DNA of 64,000 bases from an uncultured Christensenella sp. (GTDB lineage: Bacteria > Bacillota > Clostridia > Christensenellales > Borkfalkiaceae). Where the stretch lies: NCBI GenBank assembly GCA_910587015.1, contig CAJUME010000014.1:23762-87761 (forward strand), read 5' to 3'. Numbering within the stretch: the stretch's first letter is position 1; every line of letters starts with the position of its first letter. Under the pieces are notes generated by a model, which saw nothing but the letters and a program-made list of their open reading frames with translations, ran no database searches and was not told the DNA's origin. A program made the translations under genes and the position numbers. This document shows, piece after piece, positions 39,056 to 47,989 of the stretch.

Positions 39056-39682
39056 ATGGAAAAAAGAGCATACGATTTAATTTGTAAGGCCAGCAGAGAG
39101 GTGACGGTGAAGGTTATTTGCGGTCACTTCGCCACAAAGCATTCGCACGTCAATTACTGCGTGGATATGACGGGGGTAAAGTCGCAGCTTGGCGCGGCAA
39201 AGGCGGCGGCAAAGCTGCTTGCGGACAGATATTCGTCCACGCCCGTGGATACGATTATAACGCTTGACCGCATGAAGATGGTCGGCGCGTTTATGGCGGA
39301 AGATTTGGCGCATTCGCACATCAATAAAAACCAGAACATTGCGGTTATCACGCCCGAAATAAATAACGGGGTAATGGTTTTGCGCGATAATTTTCTGCCG
39401 TTCGTTAAGGGCAAAAGAGTGCTTCTGCTTACCGCCTCTGCCACCACGGGCAAGGACGTGAGGAGCGTTGTGGAGGGCATAAGCTATTACGGCGGCGAGG
39501 CTGTCGGCGCGGCGACCGTTTTCGGAGGTGAGTTCGAGTGCCGCGTGCCCGTCGTTAAAATCTTCGGGTTGGAGGACATTCCCGATTATTCTTCCTATGC
39601 CGCGGCGGACTGCCCGCTGTGCAAGCGGGGCGTCAAGGTGGACGCGCTTGTCAACTCCTACGGGTACAGCAAAATCATATAA
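39056..39682 (+). CDS. Phosphoribosyltransferase-like protein (PyrE-related)
   Basis: The 208-residue protein looks like a type I phosphoribosyltransferase of the orotate phosphoribosyltransferase group. DTIITLDRMKMVGAFMAEDL resembles the N-terminal half, and GKRVLLLTASATTGKDVRSVVEGISYYGG occupies the place of the PRPP loop. However, the canonical DD pair of that loop is replaced by TA, so catalysis may be altered. A C-terminal CPLCKRG pair could bind metal. Clostridial genomes often have such a protein labelled orotate phosphoribosyltransferase. No pyrimidine operon is adjacent. AAGGGGG lies upstream of ATG. Confidence 0.7.
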   Translation: MEKRAYDLICKASREVTVKVICGHFATKHSHVNYCVDMTGVKSQLGAAKAAAKLLADRYSSTPVDTIITLDRMKMVGAFMAEDLAHSHINKNQNIAVITPEINNGVMVLRDNFLPFVKGKRVLLLTASATTGKDVRSVVEGISYYGGEAVGAATVFGGEFECRVPVVKIFGLEDIPDYSSYAAADCPLCKRGVKVDALVNSYGYSKII

Positions 39683-39782
39683 GCTGCTTTGCCGCTTGCA
39701 GAAAAAGCGCGGCAAAAATTTAATTGTGAAAATTGCGACACACCCCTTAAAAAAGGTTGCAATATAATTTTTTATTTGTTAA

Positions 39783-39816
39783 TATATGAAGGATTTCGGA
39801 CAGTCCTCTGCATATT
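39783..39816 (+). promoter_or_regulatory. Stem-loop in the rplS leader
   Basis: ATATG-AAGGA pairs with TCCT-CTG-CATAT around a ten-base loop, in the A+T-rich leader before rplS. A TATAAT lies at 39763-39768. It could be an L19-type autoregulatory leader, but I cannot match it to a known class. Confidence 0.4.
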
Positions 39817-39856
39817 TATTGTGCAAGAATGTCGTATTTGAATGGAGGTAAATATA

Positions 39857-40201
39857 ATGAAGGGTTTAGTAGAGGCCATAGAAAAGGAAAACATGAAGAC
39901 GGAGCTGCCCGTATTCAACGTGGGCGATACCGTTAAGGTCGGCTTTAAGGTCATCGAGGGCACAAAGGAAAGAATTCAGAATTTCGAGGGCGTTGTAATC
40001 GCCAAAAAGCACGGCGGAATAAGAGAGAACTTCACTGTAAGAAGATTATCCTTCGGCGTGGGCGTTGAAAGAACGTTCCCCATACATTCCCCCAAAATCG
40101 CATCGATAACCGTTGTAAGACGCGGCAAGGTAAGAAGGGCAAAGCTTTACTACCTGCGCGGCTTGACCGGCAAGGCTGCAAAGATTGCGGAAATAAAGTA
40201 A
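39857..40201 (+). CDS. rplS: 50S ribosomal protein L19
   Basis: L19 lies at the interface of the two subunits. The 114-residue protein has VEAIEKENMKTELPVFNVGDTVKVGFKVIEGTKERIQNFEGVVIAKKHGGIRENFTVRRLSFGVGVERTFPIHSPKI, a full match. The ATG at 39857 lies eight bases after GGAGG. It has its own promoter region and terminator. In Bacillus it lies just after trmD; here rbgA, rnhB, yraN and a phosphoribosyltransferase gene come first. Confidence 0.97.
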   Translation: MKGLVEAIEKENMKTELPVFNVGDTVKVGFKVIEGTKERIQNFEGVVIAKKHGGIRENFTVRRLSFGVGVERTFPIHSPKIASITVVRRGKVRRAKLYYLRGLTGKAAKIAEIK

Positions 40202-40210
40202 AAATCAAAA

Positions 40211-40250
40211 AAGGGCTCCCGCCGAAAGCGGGAGCCCTTGTGTTTATTTA
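40211..40250 (+). terminator. Terminator after rplS
   Basis: Twelve-base perfect stem AAGGGCTCCCGC with its complement and a CGAAA loop, then GTGTTTATTTA. Confidence 0.85.
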
Positions 40251-40360
40251 AGCTATACCCAAAATTCGACAAAAACCAACAGAAAATATATATTTTAAAG
40301 TGCGTTTAACCGCTTTATGTTGGCTTGCCGCCTTAAAAATCAAGCTATGGGGGGAGAGGA

Positions 40361-41881
40361 ATGCTTTCGAAAATAACAAGCTTTGCGCTGTGCGGGTTGG
40401 AGGGCGTGCCCGTAGAGGTGGAAACGGACGTAAACAAGGGAGTTGTTTCCTATGATTTGGTGGGTCTGCCCTCCGCGTCCGTCAAGGAAAGCAAGGACAG
40501 GGTGGAATCCGCCATAAAAAACAGCGCGCTGTATTTTCCCGTCAACAAAATCACAATAAACCTCGCGCCCGCGGATATTAAAAAGGACGGCTCGCATTTC
40601 GATTTGCCGCTTGCAATCAGTATATTAAAGGCAAGCGACCAGCTTACGGCGGACACCAACGGCATAGTCTTTTTAGGCGAGCTTGCGCTTGACGGGGCGT
40701 TGCGGCCGGTTACGGGCATAATGCCCGTTTTGATTTCCGCAAAGGCAAAGGGCTTTACGCGCTTTATCGTTCCCGCGGGCAACGCCAACGAGGCAAGCTA
40801 CCTCGAGGGCACGCGCGTGTATGCGCTGTCGTCTTTAAGGGATACGGTAGACCTGCTGACGGGCGTGCGCGCCTTCAACCCCGTTGAAAAAAGGGAGTTT
40901 GCCGCCGTCCGTAAGGAAAGAAGCTATAACTGCGATTTAAGCTACGTCCGTGGTCAAAGGGTTGCCAAGCGCGCGCTTGAAATTGCCGTTGCGGGCGGGC
41001 ACAATATTCTGCTTGCCGGCCCTCCCGGAACGGGCAAAACATTGCTTGCGCGGTGCATTCCCACCATAATGCCCGATATGACCTTCGGGGAGGCGTTGGA
41101 GGTAACTAAAATCCACTCGGTTTCGGGCGAGCTTTCTGAGGAGGGAATAGCCTATCTGCGTCCATTCCGCACCCCGCACCACACTGCTACAACCGTTTCC
41201 ATGTGCGGTGGCGGCAGCGGAAAAATTCACGCGGGCGAAATTTCAAAGGCGCATAACGGCGTGCTGTTTCTGGACGAGCTGCCCGAATACTCCCGCAGTA
41301 CTCTCGAAGCTCTGCGTCAGCCGCTGGAGGATAAAATAATCACCGTTGCAAGGTCGGGCGGGGCGCTTACCTTTCCCGCGGATTTTATTCTTTGCGCAAG
41401 CATGAACCCCTGCCCTTGCGGCAACTACGGCTCGGCATATCTTACCTGCACCTGCACGCCCTCGCAGATACATAAGTACAGAAACAAAATTTCCGGCCCG
41501 CTTCTGGACAGAATAGATTTGCAGGTAGAGGTGGACGGAGTAAAATACGACGATTTGACGGGCGAAGGTCAGGAGGAGCCGAGCTCTGCCGTAAAGGAAC
41601 GCGTTGAAATGGCGCGCGCAATCCAGCGGGAGCGGTTTAAGGACGAGGGCGCCGCCGTAAAGGTTAACGCAAGCATGGGCGAAAGGCAGATTAAAAAATA
41701 TTGCAGGCTTACCGCCGAATGCGAGGACGTTTTGCGCACTGCATTCGAGGCGTTGCATCTGTCCGCCCGCGCGCGTACGCGTATTATAAAGGTTGCGCGC
41801 ACCATTGCCGATTTGGCTTTTTCGGAGGAAATTCTGCCCGAGCATATTTTAGAGGCGGCCTCCTACCGCAATTGCGTATAA
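40361..41881 (+). CDS. comM: YifB/ComM-type Mg-chelatase-like AAA+ ATPase
   Basis: ComM-type helicases extend heteroduplexes in natural transformation. In Firmicutes the role is less clear. The 506-residue protein has the N-terminal LonC-like ChlI domain (KITSFALCGLEGVPVEVETDV, LVGLPSASVKESKDRV), Walker A LLAGPPGTGKTLLARCIPTIMP (about 218-239), FLDELPEY (Walker B) and the MNPCPCGNYG motif. The C-terminal lid is complete. GGGGAGAGG precedes ATG. dprA follows, consistent with a DNA-uptake theme. Confidence 0.94.
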   Translation: MLSKITSFALCGLEGVPVEVETDVNKGVVSYDLVGLPSASVKESKDRVESAIKNSALYFPVNKITINLAPADIKKDGSHFDLPLAISILKASDQLTADTNGIVFLGELALDGALRPVTGIMPVLISAKAKGFTRFIVPAGNANEASYLEGTRVYALSSLRDTVDLLTGVRAFNPVEKREFAAVRKERSYNCDLSYVRGQRVAKRALEIAVAGGHNILLAGPPGTGKTLLARCIPTIMPDMTFGEALEVTKIHSVSGELSEEGIAYLRPFRTPHHTATTVSMCGGGSGKIHAGEISKAHNGVLFLDELPEYSRSTLEALRQPLEDKIITVARSGGALTFPADFILCASMNPCPCGNYGSAYLTCTCTPSQIHKYRNKISGPLLDRIDLQVEVDGVKYDDLTGEGQEEPSSAVKERVEMARAIQRERFKDEGAAVKVNASMGERQIKKYCRLTAECEDVLRTAFEALHLSARARTRIIKVARTIADLAFSEEILPEHILEAASYRNCV

Positions 41882-41943
41882 ATTTAATCATACCGCGGGT
41901 TTGCAAAATACAAAATCTGCGGTTTTTTGTTTGGTGAATAATT

Positions 41944-43011
41944 ATGTATACTAAGGACGAATTAACGCTTATAGCTCTGTGCTCGTTCGAGGAGCTGACG
42001 TATAAAACTGTGTTTACCTTAATGCACGGGCTGGAGAGTAAAACGCCCGATTTTGCAAAATTTGAGGATATGCTGATTAAAAGCCATTCCGCGGGAGTAT
42101 ATAATAAAATAAAAGGAAGATTTTTCAGCGGAGAATACCGCGCCCGCATACTTCAAAGTCTTGAAAGGCGCAAAATAGTATGCGTTACTTATTTTTCCGA
42201 GGGCTATCCGGAATATTTAAGGCAAACGCCCTTTCCTCCGCTCGTTTTATACTGCAAGGGCAATACTTCTCTTTTAAAAACCCGTTGCTTTTCAGTTGTC
42301 GGCTCGCGGATAACTACTCCCGCCGCATTGACGGAGTGCAAAAAAATCAGCCGCAGCTTAACTCGGCATTTCACCGTGGTAACGGGCATGGCGGACGGCG
42401 CGGACAGCGCCGCGATAGAGGGCGCGCTGGAAAGCGGAAGGGTTATTTCCGTGCTTGCGCACGGCTTCGACCACTGCTATCCCGCCTGTAACGACAGACT
42501 TTTAAAAGCTGTGGAGGAACACGGTCTGCTGGTAACCGAGCACACGCCGCAAATTGCGCCCAAGGCATATCTTTTCCCCGTAAGGAACAGAATTATAGCG
42601 GGACTTTCGGAGGGAACGCTGGTTGTTTCCGCGGGCGAAAAAAGCGGCGCGCTTATTACCGCCGATTATGCGGTAGAGTACGGCAGACAGCTTTTTGTCT
42701 TTCCTTATAATATAGGCGTTGTATCGGGTGCGGGCTGTAATTCGCTTATCAAAAAAGGTGGTCAGCTTACCGATAATATACTTGACATTCTCTCGGCTTT
42801 TGGTTTAGACTTTAAGGAGCCTGAAAAACAGCCGCTAAGCGAGGAGGAGCAAAGACTTTTCTCTTTAATCGGCAGCTCGGGCGAGATATTTGTACCGGAC
42901 GCGGCGGAAAAGCTTGGCAGACTGCCCTTTCAGCTTATTCCGCTTTTAACTTCTTTGGAGGTTAAGGGGCTAATCGTAAGGCTCGGCGGAAACAGATATT
43001 CGGTAATTTAA
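41944..43011 (+). CDS. dprA: DNA processing protein DprA
   Basis: DprA loads RecA on incoming single-stranded DNA. The 355-residue protein has the Rossmann-like core SVVGSRITTPAALTECKKISRSL, VTGMADGADSAAIEGAL and PVRNRIIAGLSEGTLVVSAGEKSGALITADYAVEYGRQLFVFPYNIGVVSGAGCNSLIKKGGQ. A C-terminal winged-helix-like segment (LFSLIGSSGEIFVPDAAEKLGRLP) follows. No Shine-Dalgarno site is obvious before the ATG. It lies between comM and topA as in Firmicutes. Confidence 0.95.
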   Translation: MYTKDELTLIALCSFEELTYKTVFTLMHGLESKTPDFAKFEDMLIKSHSAGVYNKIKGRFFSGEYRARILQSLERRKIVCVTYFSEGYPEYLRQTPFPPLVLYCKGNTSLLKTRCFSVVGSRITTPAALTECKKISRSLTRHFTVVTGMADGADSAAIEGALESGRVISVLAHGFDHCYPACNDRLLKAVEEHGLLVTEHTPQIAPKAYLFPVRNRIIAGLSEGTLVVSAGEKSGALITADYAVEYGRQLFVFPYNIGVVSGAGCNSLIKKGGQLTDNILDILSAFGLDFKEPEKQPLSEEEQRLFSLIGSSGEIFVPDAAEKLGRLPFQLIPLLTSLEVKGLIVRLGGNRYSVI

Positions 43012-43077
43012 TATAATAACGTTCGGAATTTTCAAGGGCGGATTTATTTCGCCCGTTAAGAAAAGTCGCGACCTTAG

Positions 43078-43116
43078 CAATCTCGCAAAAATCGTAAGTA
43101 TGAGATTTTTGCGATT
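43078..43116 (+). promoter_or_regulatory. Stem-loop in the topA leader
   Basis: CGCAAAAATC pairs with GATTTTTGCG around a ten-base loop, ending 14 bases before the topA ATG. The GGGAG ribosome binding site and a T-run follow immediately. It could work as a terminator for dprA or as a control element for topA. Confidence 0.45.
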
Positions 43117-43127
43117 GGGAGTTTTTT

Positions 43128-45464
43128 ATGGATTTAATCATAGTGGAATCGCCCTCCAAGGCGAAAACAATTTCCAAATATTTAAAGGGTAAGTACAAGG
43201 TGGACGCTTCCGGCGGACACGTAAGGGACTTGCCGGAAAAAAAGCTCGGCGTAAAAATTACGGCGGGCTTCGTGCCCCAGTACGAGATAACCGCCAGCAA
43301 GAAGGAGGTTATCAAAAGACTTTCCGCCGAGGCGCAGAAGGCGGACAGGGTTTACCTTGCAACCGACCCCGACCGCGAGGGCGAGGCGATAAGCTGGCAT
43401 TTGCAGTCCGTTTTAGGGCTGGACGAAAATATCGAAAACCGTATAGAGTTCAACGAAATTTCGCCCGCCGCTGTACAGAACGCATTGAAAAAGCCGCGCA
43501 AAATCAATATAAATTTAGTCGACGCACAGCAGGCAAGGCGCGTGCTTGACAGACTTGTCGGCTATAAGCTTTCCCCGCTTTTGAATAACCGCATTCAGAA
43601 CGGTCTTTCCGCGGGCAGGGTGCAATCCGTGGCTCTGCGGCTTATAGTTGAAAGGGAGCGCGAAATTTCCGCATTCAAGCCGGACGGCTACTGGGTTATG
43701 AACGCGTTTTTACAGGATAAGGCGGCGCAGTATGCGCCGTTTAAGACTGTTTATCAGTATAAAAAGAGCGGCGCAACTATCACGCAGGAGCAGGCTGAGG
43801 AGGTCGAAAAAAAGGTACTTGCGGGACAGTTCAAGGTCACTAAGGTCAAAAAGGGCGTAACAAAACAGCATGCGCCCGCGCCGTTTACGACCTCGTCGCT
43901 GCAACAGGACGCGTCGAACAAGTTCGGAATGTCCTCGCCGGAAACAATGCTTGTCGCCCAGCACCTTTACGAGGGTATGGACGTCGGCGGCGACCATATC
44001 GCGCTTATAACGTATATAAGAACGGACTCCGTCCGCGTTTCGGCGGAGGCTCAGGCAACCGCTCTCGAATTCATAAAAACCACCTACGGTGCCGAATATG
44101 CCCCGACTAAGCCTAATTTTTACGCTGCAAAGAAGGGTGCGCAGGACGCGCACGAGGCTATCCGCCCCATCAATCTTGCGGTTACCCCAGCAAGCGTAAA
44201 GGGCAGTCTTGACAGAAAGCACTATAACATTTACAAGCTTATTTACGACCGTTTTATCGCCTCGCAAATGGCGGAGGCGCAGTATAATTCTATGCAGATT
44301 GAAACGGAAAGCGCGGGCTATACCTTTAAGGCAAGCGGAAAAGCGCTGTTGTTTGCGGGATATACCGCGGCGTATCAGGAGGTTCAGAAAGAAACGGACG
44401 AGGAGGAAAGCGCAAAATTATTCCCTCCGCTCAACGAGGGCGACCTGCTTGACTTAAAGGAATTTACCAAGGAGCAGAAGTTCACCCGACCGCCCCTCCG
44501 CTATACGGACGCCTCGCTTGTAAAGGCAATGGAGGAAAAGGGCATAGGCAGACCTTCTACCTATGCGTCCATAATTTCCGTGCTGACAAAGCGCAAATAC
44601 GTTGAAAAGGACGGCAAATATATGGTGCCGACCGAAGTTGCCTATAAAATTACCGATATGCTCGTTAAATATTTTACGGACATAATGGACGTGGGCTTTA
44701 CGGCGCATATGGAGTCCGATTTGGACAAAATAGAAGAAGGCGGCGTTGACTGGCACAAAATAATCGCAGACTTTTACCCCGGCTTTGCAGACCAGCTTAA
44801 AACAGCCTCTACAGACGGAGACGAGCCAACAGATATAAAATGCGAAAAATGCGGAAGCCCCATGATTAGGCGTTTGGGTAAGTACGGCAAGTATCTTGCA
44901 TGCTCCAACTATCCCGCATGCTCTAATATAGTCAGCGAAAGCGAGCAGGAAATTTCCGAAATGCGTTGTCCCAAATGCGGCGCGAATATGGTAGTAAAAA
45001 GCGGCAAGTTCGGTAAATTCCTTGCGTGCCCCAACTATCCGGAATGCTCGCTGATACTGCCTATCGATACCGAGCCAACGGACGAAAAATGCCGCGAGTG
45101 CGGCGGAACAATGGTGATTAAGCCCGGCAGATACGGCAAGTATGTGGAGTGCGTAAGCTGCGGCGCGCGTCACCCTCAGGCAACCGAGGCAACCGCTCCC
45201 GCAGAGAATAAATTCGAAGGAATTTGCCCAGACTGCGGCAAGCCTATGCGCAGAATGCGCTCTAAATCGGGCAAAATTTACTTCGGCTGTACGGGCTATC
45301 CCGACTGCAAATTTTTAAGCTGGGATATACCCACGGGCAAAAAGTGCCCCAAATGCGGACAGTTTTTAATCAAAAAGAACGAAGTTATAAAATGCTCGTC
45401 CAAGGAATGCGACTATTCGGAGGCCGCTCCCGCAGACGTTAACGCTACGGAAGATGGAAATTAA
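43128..45464 (+). CDS. topA: DNA topoisomerase I
   Basis: TopA relaxes negative supercoils. The 778-residue protein begins with the Toprim domain (LIIVESPSKAKTISKYL; ATDPDREGEAISWHL with the metal-binding acids). ITYIRTDSVRVS near residue 300 carries the catalytic Tyr. Four C-terminal zinc-ribbon units follow (CEKCGSPM, CPKCGANM, CRECGGTM, CPDCGKPM) plus a final CPKCGQ...CSSKECDY motif. A run of GSKFGKFLACxNYPxC repeats is typical. It overlaps trmFO by 11 bases. Confidence 0.97.
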   Translation: MDLIIVESPSKAKTISKYLKGKYKVDASGGHVRDLPEKKLGVKITAGFVPQYEITASKKEVIKRLSAEAQKADRVYLATDPDREGEAISWHLQSVLGLDENIENRIEFNEISPAAVQNALKKPRKININLVDAQQARRVLDRLVGYKLSPLLNNRIQNGLSAGRVQSVALRLIVEREREISAFKPDGYWVMNAFLQDKAAQYAPFKTVYQYKKSGATITQEQAEEVEKKVLAGQFKVTKVKKGVTKQHAPAPFTTSSLQQDASNKFGMSSPETMLVAQHLYEGMDVGGDHIALITYIRTDSVRVSAEAQATALEFIKTTYGAEYAPTKPNFYAAKKGAQDAHEAIRPINLAVTPASVKGSLDRKHYNIYKLIYDRFIASQMAEAQYNSMQIETESAGYTFKASGKALLFAGYTAAYQEVQKETDEEESAKLFPPLNEGDLLDLKEFTKEQKFTRPPLRYTDASLVKAMEEKGIGRPSTYASIISVLTKRKYVEKDGKYMVPTEVAYKITDMLVKYFTDIMDVGFTAHMESDLDKIEEGGVDWHKIIADFYPGFADQLKTASTDGDEPTDIKCEKCGSPMIRRLGKYGKYLACSNYPACSNIVSESEQEISEMRCPKCGANMVVKSGKFGKFLACPNYPECSLILPIDTEPTDEKCRECGGTMVIKPGRYGKYVECVSCGARHPQATEATAPAENKFEGICPDCGKPMRRMRSKSGKIYFGCTGYPDCKFLSWDIPTGKKCPKCGQFLIKKNEVIKCSSKECDYSEAAPADVNATEDGN

Positions 45465-46752
45465 GGTAATCGGCGCGGGACTTGCGGGCAGCGAGGCGGC
45501 GTTTTACCTTGCCGAGTGCGGGTATAAGGTTGCATTGTACGACATAAAGCCGAATAAATTCACGCCCGCGCATTCAAATAAAAATTTCGGCGAGCTGGTT
45601 TGCTCCAACTCGCTTAAAGGTAAGGACGCATATTCCAACGCGTGCGGGCTTTTAAAGGAAGAAATGCGTATTTTGGGCTCGCTGACGATGTCGGCGGCGG
45701 AGTATTCGCAGGTGCCCGCAGGCGGCGCGCTTGCGGTCGACAGAGATAAATTTGCGGAGTATATAACCGCAAGGCTTACCTCTCACAAAAACATAAATAT
45801 CATATCCAAAGAGGTTACTGCGGTGCCGCAGGAGTGGTGCATTGTTGCCACGGGCCCGCTTACGACAGACGCGTTATCGGCGGATATTTCCGCCATATGC
45901 GGGGGGCAATTGCATTTTTACGATGCCTCCGCGCCCGTAATTTCCCGCGACAGCATAGACTTCGGCAATTGCTTTTTCGGCGACAGATACGGCAAGGGCG
46001 GCGACGATTATATAAACTGCCCGCTTAATAAACAGCAGTACGAGGCTTTTGTAAACGGACTTTTAACGGCTGAAAAGGCGGTGCTGCACGATTTTGACAA
46101 GCGCGAAATTTTCGAAGGCTGTATGCCTGTGGAGGTTATGGCGGCAAGGGGCTTCGAAAGCCTGCGCTTTGCAAATTTAAAGCCAGTGGGGCTTAAGGAC
46201 AAGGACGGCAACCGCTTTTATGCCGTTTTACAGCTGAGGAAGGAAAACGCGCAGGGCACGGCATACAACCTCGTCGGATGCCAGACAAATTTGAAATTCG
46301 GCGAACAAAAGAGGGTTTTTTCGATAATTCCCGCTTTAAAATGCGCCGAATTTTTGCGTTACGGCGTTATGCACCGCAACACCTTTATCAATTCGCCCGA
46401 CTGCTTAAACGCGGATTTTTCGCTTAAAAGCAATCCGCAGATATTTTTTGCGGGGCAGATTACGGGCGTCGAGGGCTATGTGGAAAGCGCGGCAAGCGGC
46501 ATAATGGCGGCAATTCATATGATTGAAAAGCTAAACGGCAAAGCCCCGCAAATTCCCGACAATACAACCGTTACGGGCGCGTTATCGGCGCATATATCGG
46601 GGGCAAACGTAGATTTTCAGCCAATGAATGCAAACTTCGGCATACTCGCCCCGCCGGAAAAAACGATAAGGGACAAAAAGCAACGCTACGCTTACCTTGC
46701 GGAACGCGCGCTGGAAAGCATTAAAAAATATAAAAATAATCTGGACAAATGA
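45454..46752 (+). CDS. trmFO: Folate/FAD-dependent tRNA methyltransferase TrmFO
   Basis: TrmFO makes m5U54 in tRNA with methylene-THF as the carbon source and FADH2 as the reductant. The 432-residue protein has the GAGLAGSEAAFYLAE dinucleotide motif at the N-terminus, FGELVCSNSLKGKDAYSNACGLLKEEMR, MPVEVMAARG, and GQITGVEGYVESAASGIMAAIHM. Its ATG lies inside the end of topA, and its stop is in an ATGA overlap with the next gene, so topA-trmFO-46749 form one operon. Confidence 0.96.
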   Translation: MEIKVIGAGLAGSEAAFYLAECGYKVALYDIKPNKFTPAHSNKNFGELVCSNSLKGKDAYSNACGLLKEEMRILGSLTMSAAEYSQVPAGGALAVDRDKFAEYITARLTSHKNINIISKEVTAVPQEWCIVATGPLTTDALSADISAICGGQLHFYDASAPVISRDSIDFGNCFFGDRYGKGGDDYINCPLNKQQYEAFVNGLLTAEKAVLHDFDKREIFEGCMPVEVMAARGFESLRFANLKPVGLKDKDGNRFYAVLQLRKENAQGTAYNLVGCQTNLKFGEQKRVFSIIPALKCAEFLRYGVMHRNTFINSPDCLNADFSLKSNPQIFFAGQITGVEGYVESAASGIMAAIHMIEKLNGKAPQIPDNTTVTGALSAHISGANVDFQPMNANFGILAPPEKTIRDKKQRYAYLAERALESIKKYKNNLDK

Positions 46753-47423
46753 AATTAAAAGAAATTTTAAAAAACGAAAGGGAAAATTTCCCCGATTATT
46801 ATTTGAAGTATAACAGAGCTGTCGTGCTTCCGTTTGTCCTTGCTTTTATTTTCGGCCCGCTTATAGTGCTTGCTGTAAGTATCCCTATAGGCATTAAATA
46901 CGAGGAACATATTTTAACCTTTGTTCCTTTTATTGCGTGGGCGGCGGTTCTCGCCCTTTTCACCGCCTTATATGTTGTAATAGGCAAGCGTGTTAAAAAG
47001 CTGTTGATTGCAGACCGCGCGGCGGAGCTGGAAGACAGGTTTAAGGATATCCCGTTGAACGAAGCGGCGGAAATTTTAAGACAAACCCATGTAATAAACG
47101 ATAGCGGCTTTATTTGTGAGGACAAGGAAGTTTTCGGCGAAACCGCCGTACCGTTCGGCGAGGCGTGTTTTGCCTTCGGTTTTTATGTCGAGTACACGAA
47201 AATCGTATTGAATATTGCCGTTGGGCGCAACGGCAGTGATGAAGTTTCAGCCGTTTTTGCGCTTGACGGCGCGCTTTATAATTTTTTAATTAAAAGAGGT
47301 TTCGATTTAAGCGGTAACTATGCTTTTGACCTGCTTATTAACGATAAAAAGAAATTTGCCGAACTGCTTTTAAACAGAAAAATCAAATATTTTTATGAAG
47401 CTTTCGGCAATAACGAGGTTTAA
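46749..47423 (+). CDS. Membrane protein of unknown function, 224 aa
   Basis: I do not recognise it. Two hydrophobic helices (about residues 26-49 and 56-79) with a short connecting loop are followed by a soluble C-terminal domain of about 145 residues with mixed secondary structure. The N-terminus is basic, so the soluble part is probably cytoplasmic. The start overlaps trmFO (ATGA). In Bacillus xerC occupies this position before hslV. Here there is no recombinase, and this gene takes the place. Confidence 0.7.
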   Translation: MKLKEILKNERENFPDYYLKYNRAVVLPFVLAFIFGPLIVLAVSIPIGIKYEEHILTFVPFIAWAAVLALFTALYVVIGKRVKKLLIADRAAELEDRFKDIPLNEAAEILRQTHVINDSGFICEDKEVFGETAVPFGEACFAFGFYVEYTKIVLNIAVGRNGSDEVSAVFALDGALYNFLIKRGFDLSGNYAFDLLINDKKKFAELLLNRKIKYFYEAFGNNEV

Positions 47424-47427
47424 TTTT

Positions 47428-47961
47428 ATGACAGAATTTCACGCAACAACAATCTGCGCCGTAAAAAAGGACGGCATGACCGCGATAGCGGGCGACGGTC
47501 AGGTTACCATGGGCGAAAACGTAATTTTTAAAACCACCGCGCAAAAGGTGCGCAGAATTTACGGCGGCAAGGTAATTTTAGGCTTTGCCGGCTCGGTTTC
47601 GGACGCGTTTTCTTTGAGCGAAAAGTTCGAGGGCATGCTCAATAAATTCTCGGGCAATTTAATGCGCTCCGCAGTGGAGCTTGCCGAGCTGTGGCGCACG
47701 GACAAATTCAGGAAATTGGAAGCCTTGATGATTGTCGCCGATAAGGACACGCTTTTAATAGTTTCCGGCACGGGCGAGGTAATCGAGCCCGATGACGGAA
47801 TTGCGGCAATCGGCAGCGGCGGCAACTACGCCTTGGCGGCGGCGCGCGCGCTTTATCAGAATACGAAATTCTCCGCAGAGCAAATCGCAAAAAAATCGCT
47901 TAAAATCGCAAGCGAAATCTGCGTATACACCAACGACAATATTAAGTGCGAAACGATATAG
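47428..47961 (+). CDS. hslV: HslV (ClpQ) peptidase subunit
   Basis: HslV is the dodecameric proteolytic core of the HslUV protease. The 177-residue protein starts TEFHATTICAVKKDGMTAIAGDGQVTMG, a close match to B. subtilis ClpQ, including the short leader before the TT pair. GFAGSVSDAFSLSEKFE and AAIGSGGNYALAAARAL complete the fold. ATG 47428 lies five bases after the preceding gene and is chosen because it fits this N-terminus. Partner HslU is next. Confidence 0.95.
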   Translation: MTEFHATTICAVKKDGMTAIAGDGQVTMGENVIFKTTAQKVRRIYGGKVILGFAGSVSDAFSLSEKFEGMLNKFSGNLMRSAVELAELWRTDKFRKLEALMIVADKDTLLIVSGTGEVIEPDDGIAAIGSGGNYALAAARALYQNTKFSAEQIAKKSLKIASEICVYTNDNIKCETI

Positions 47962-47989
47962 CATACGTTAGAATTTTAAGGAGCAGAAA

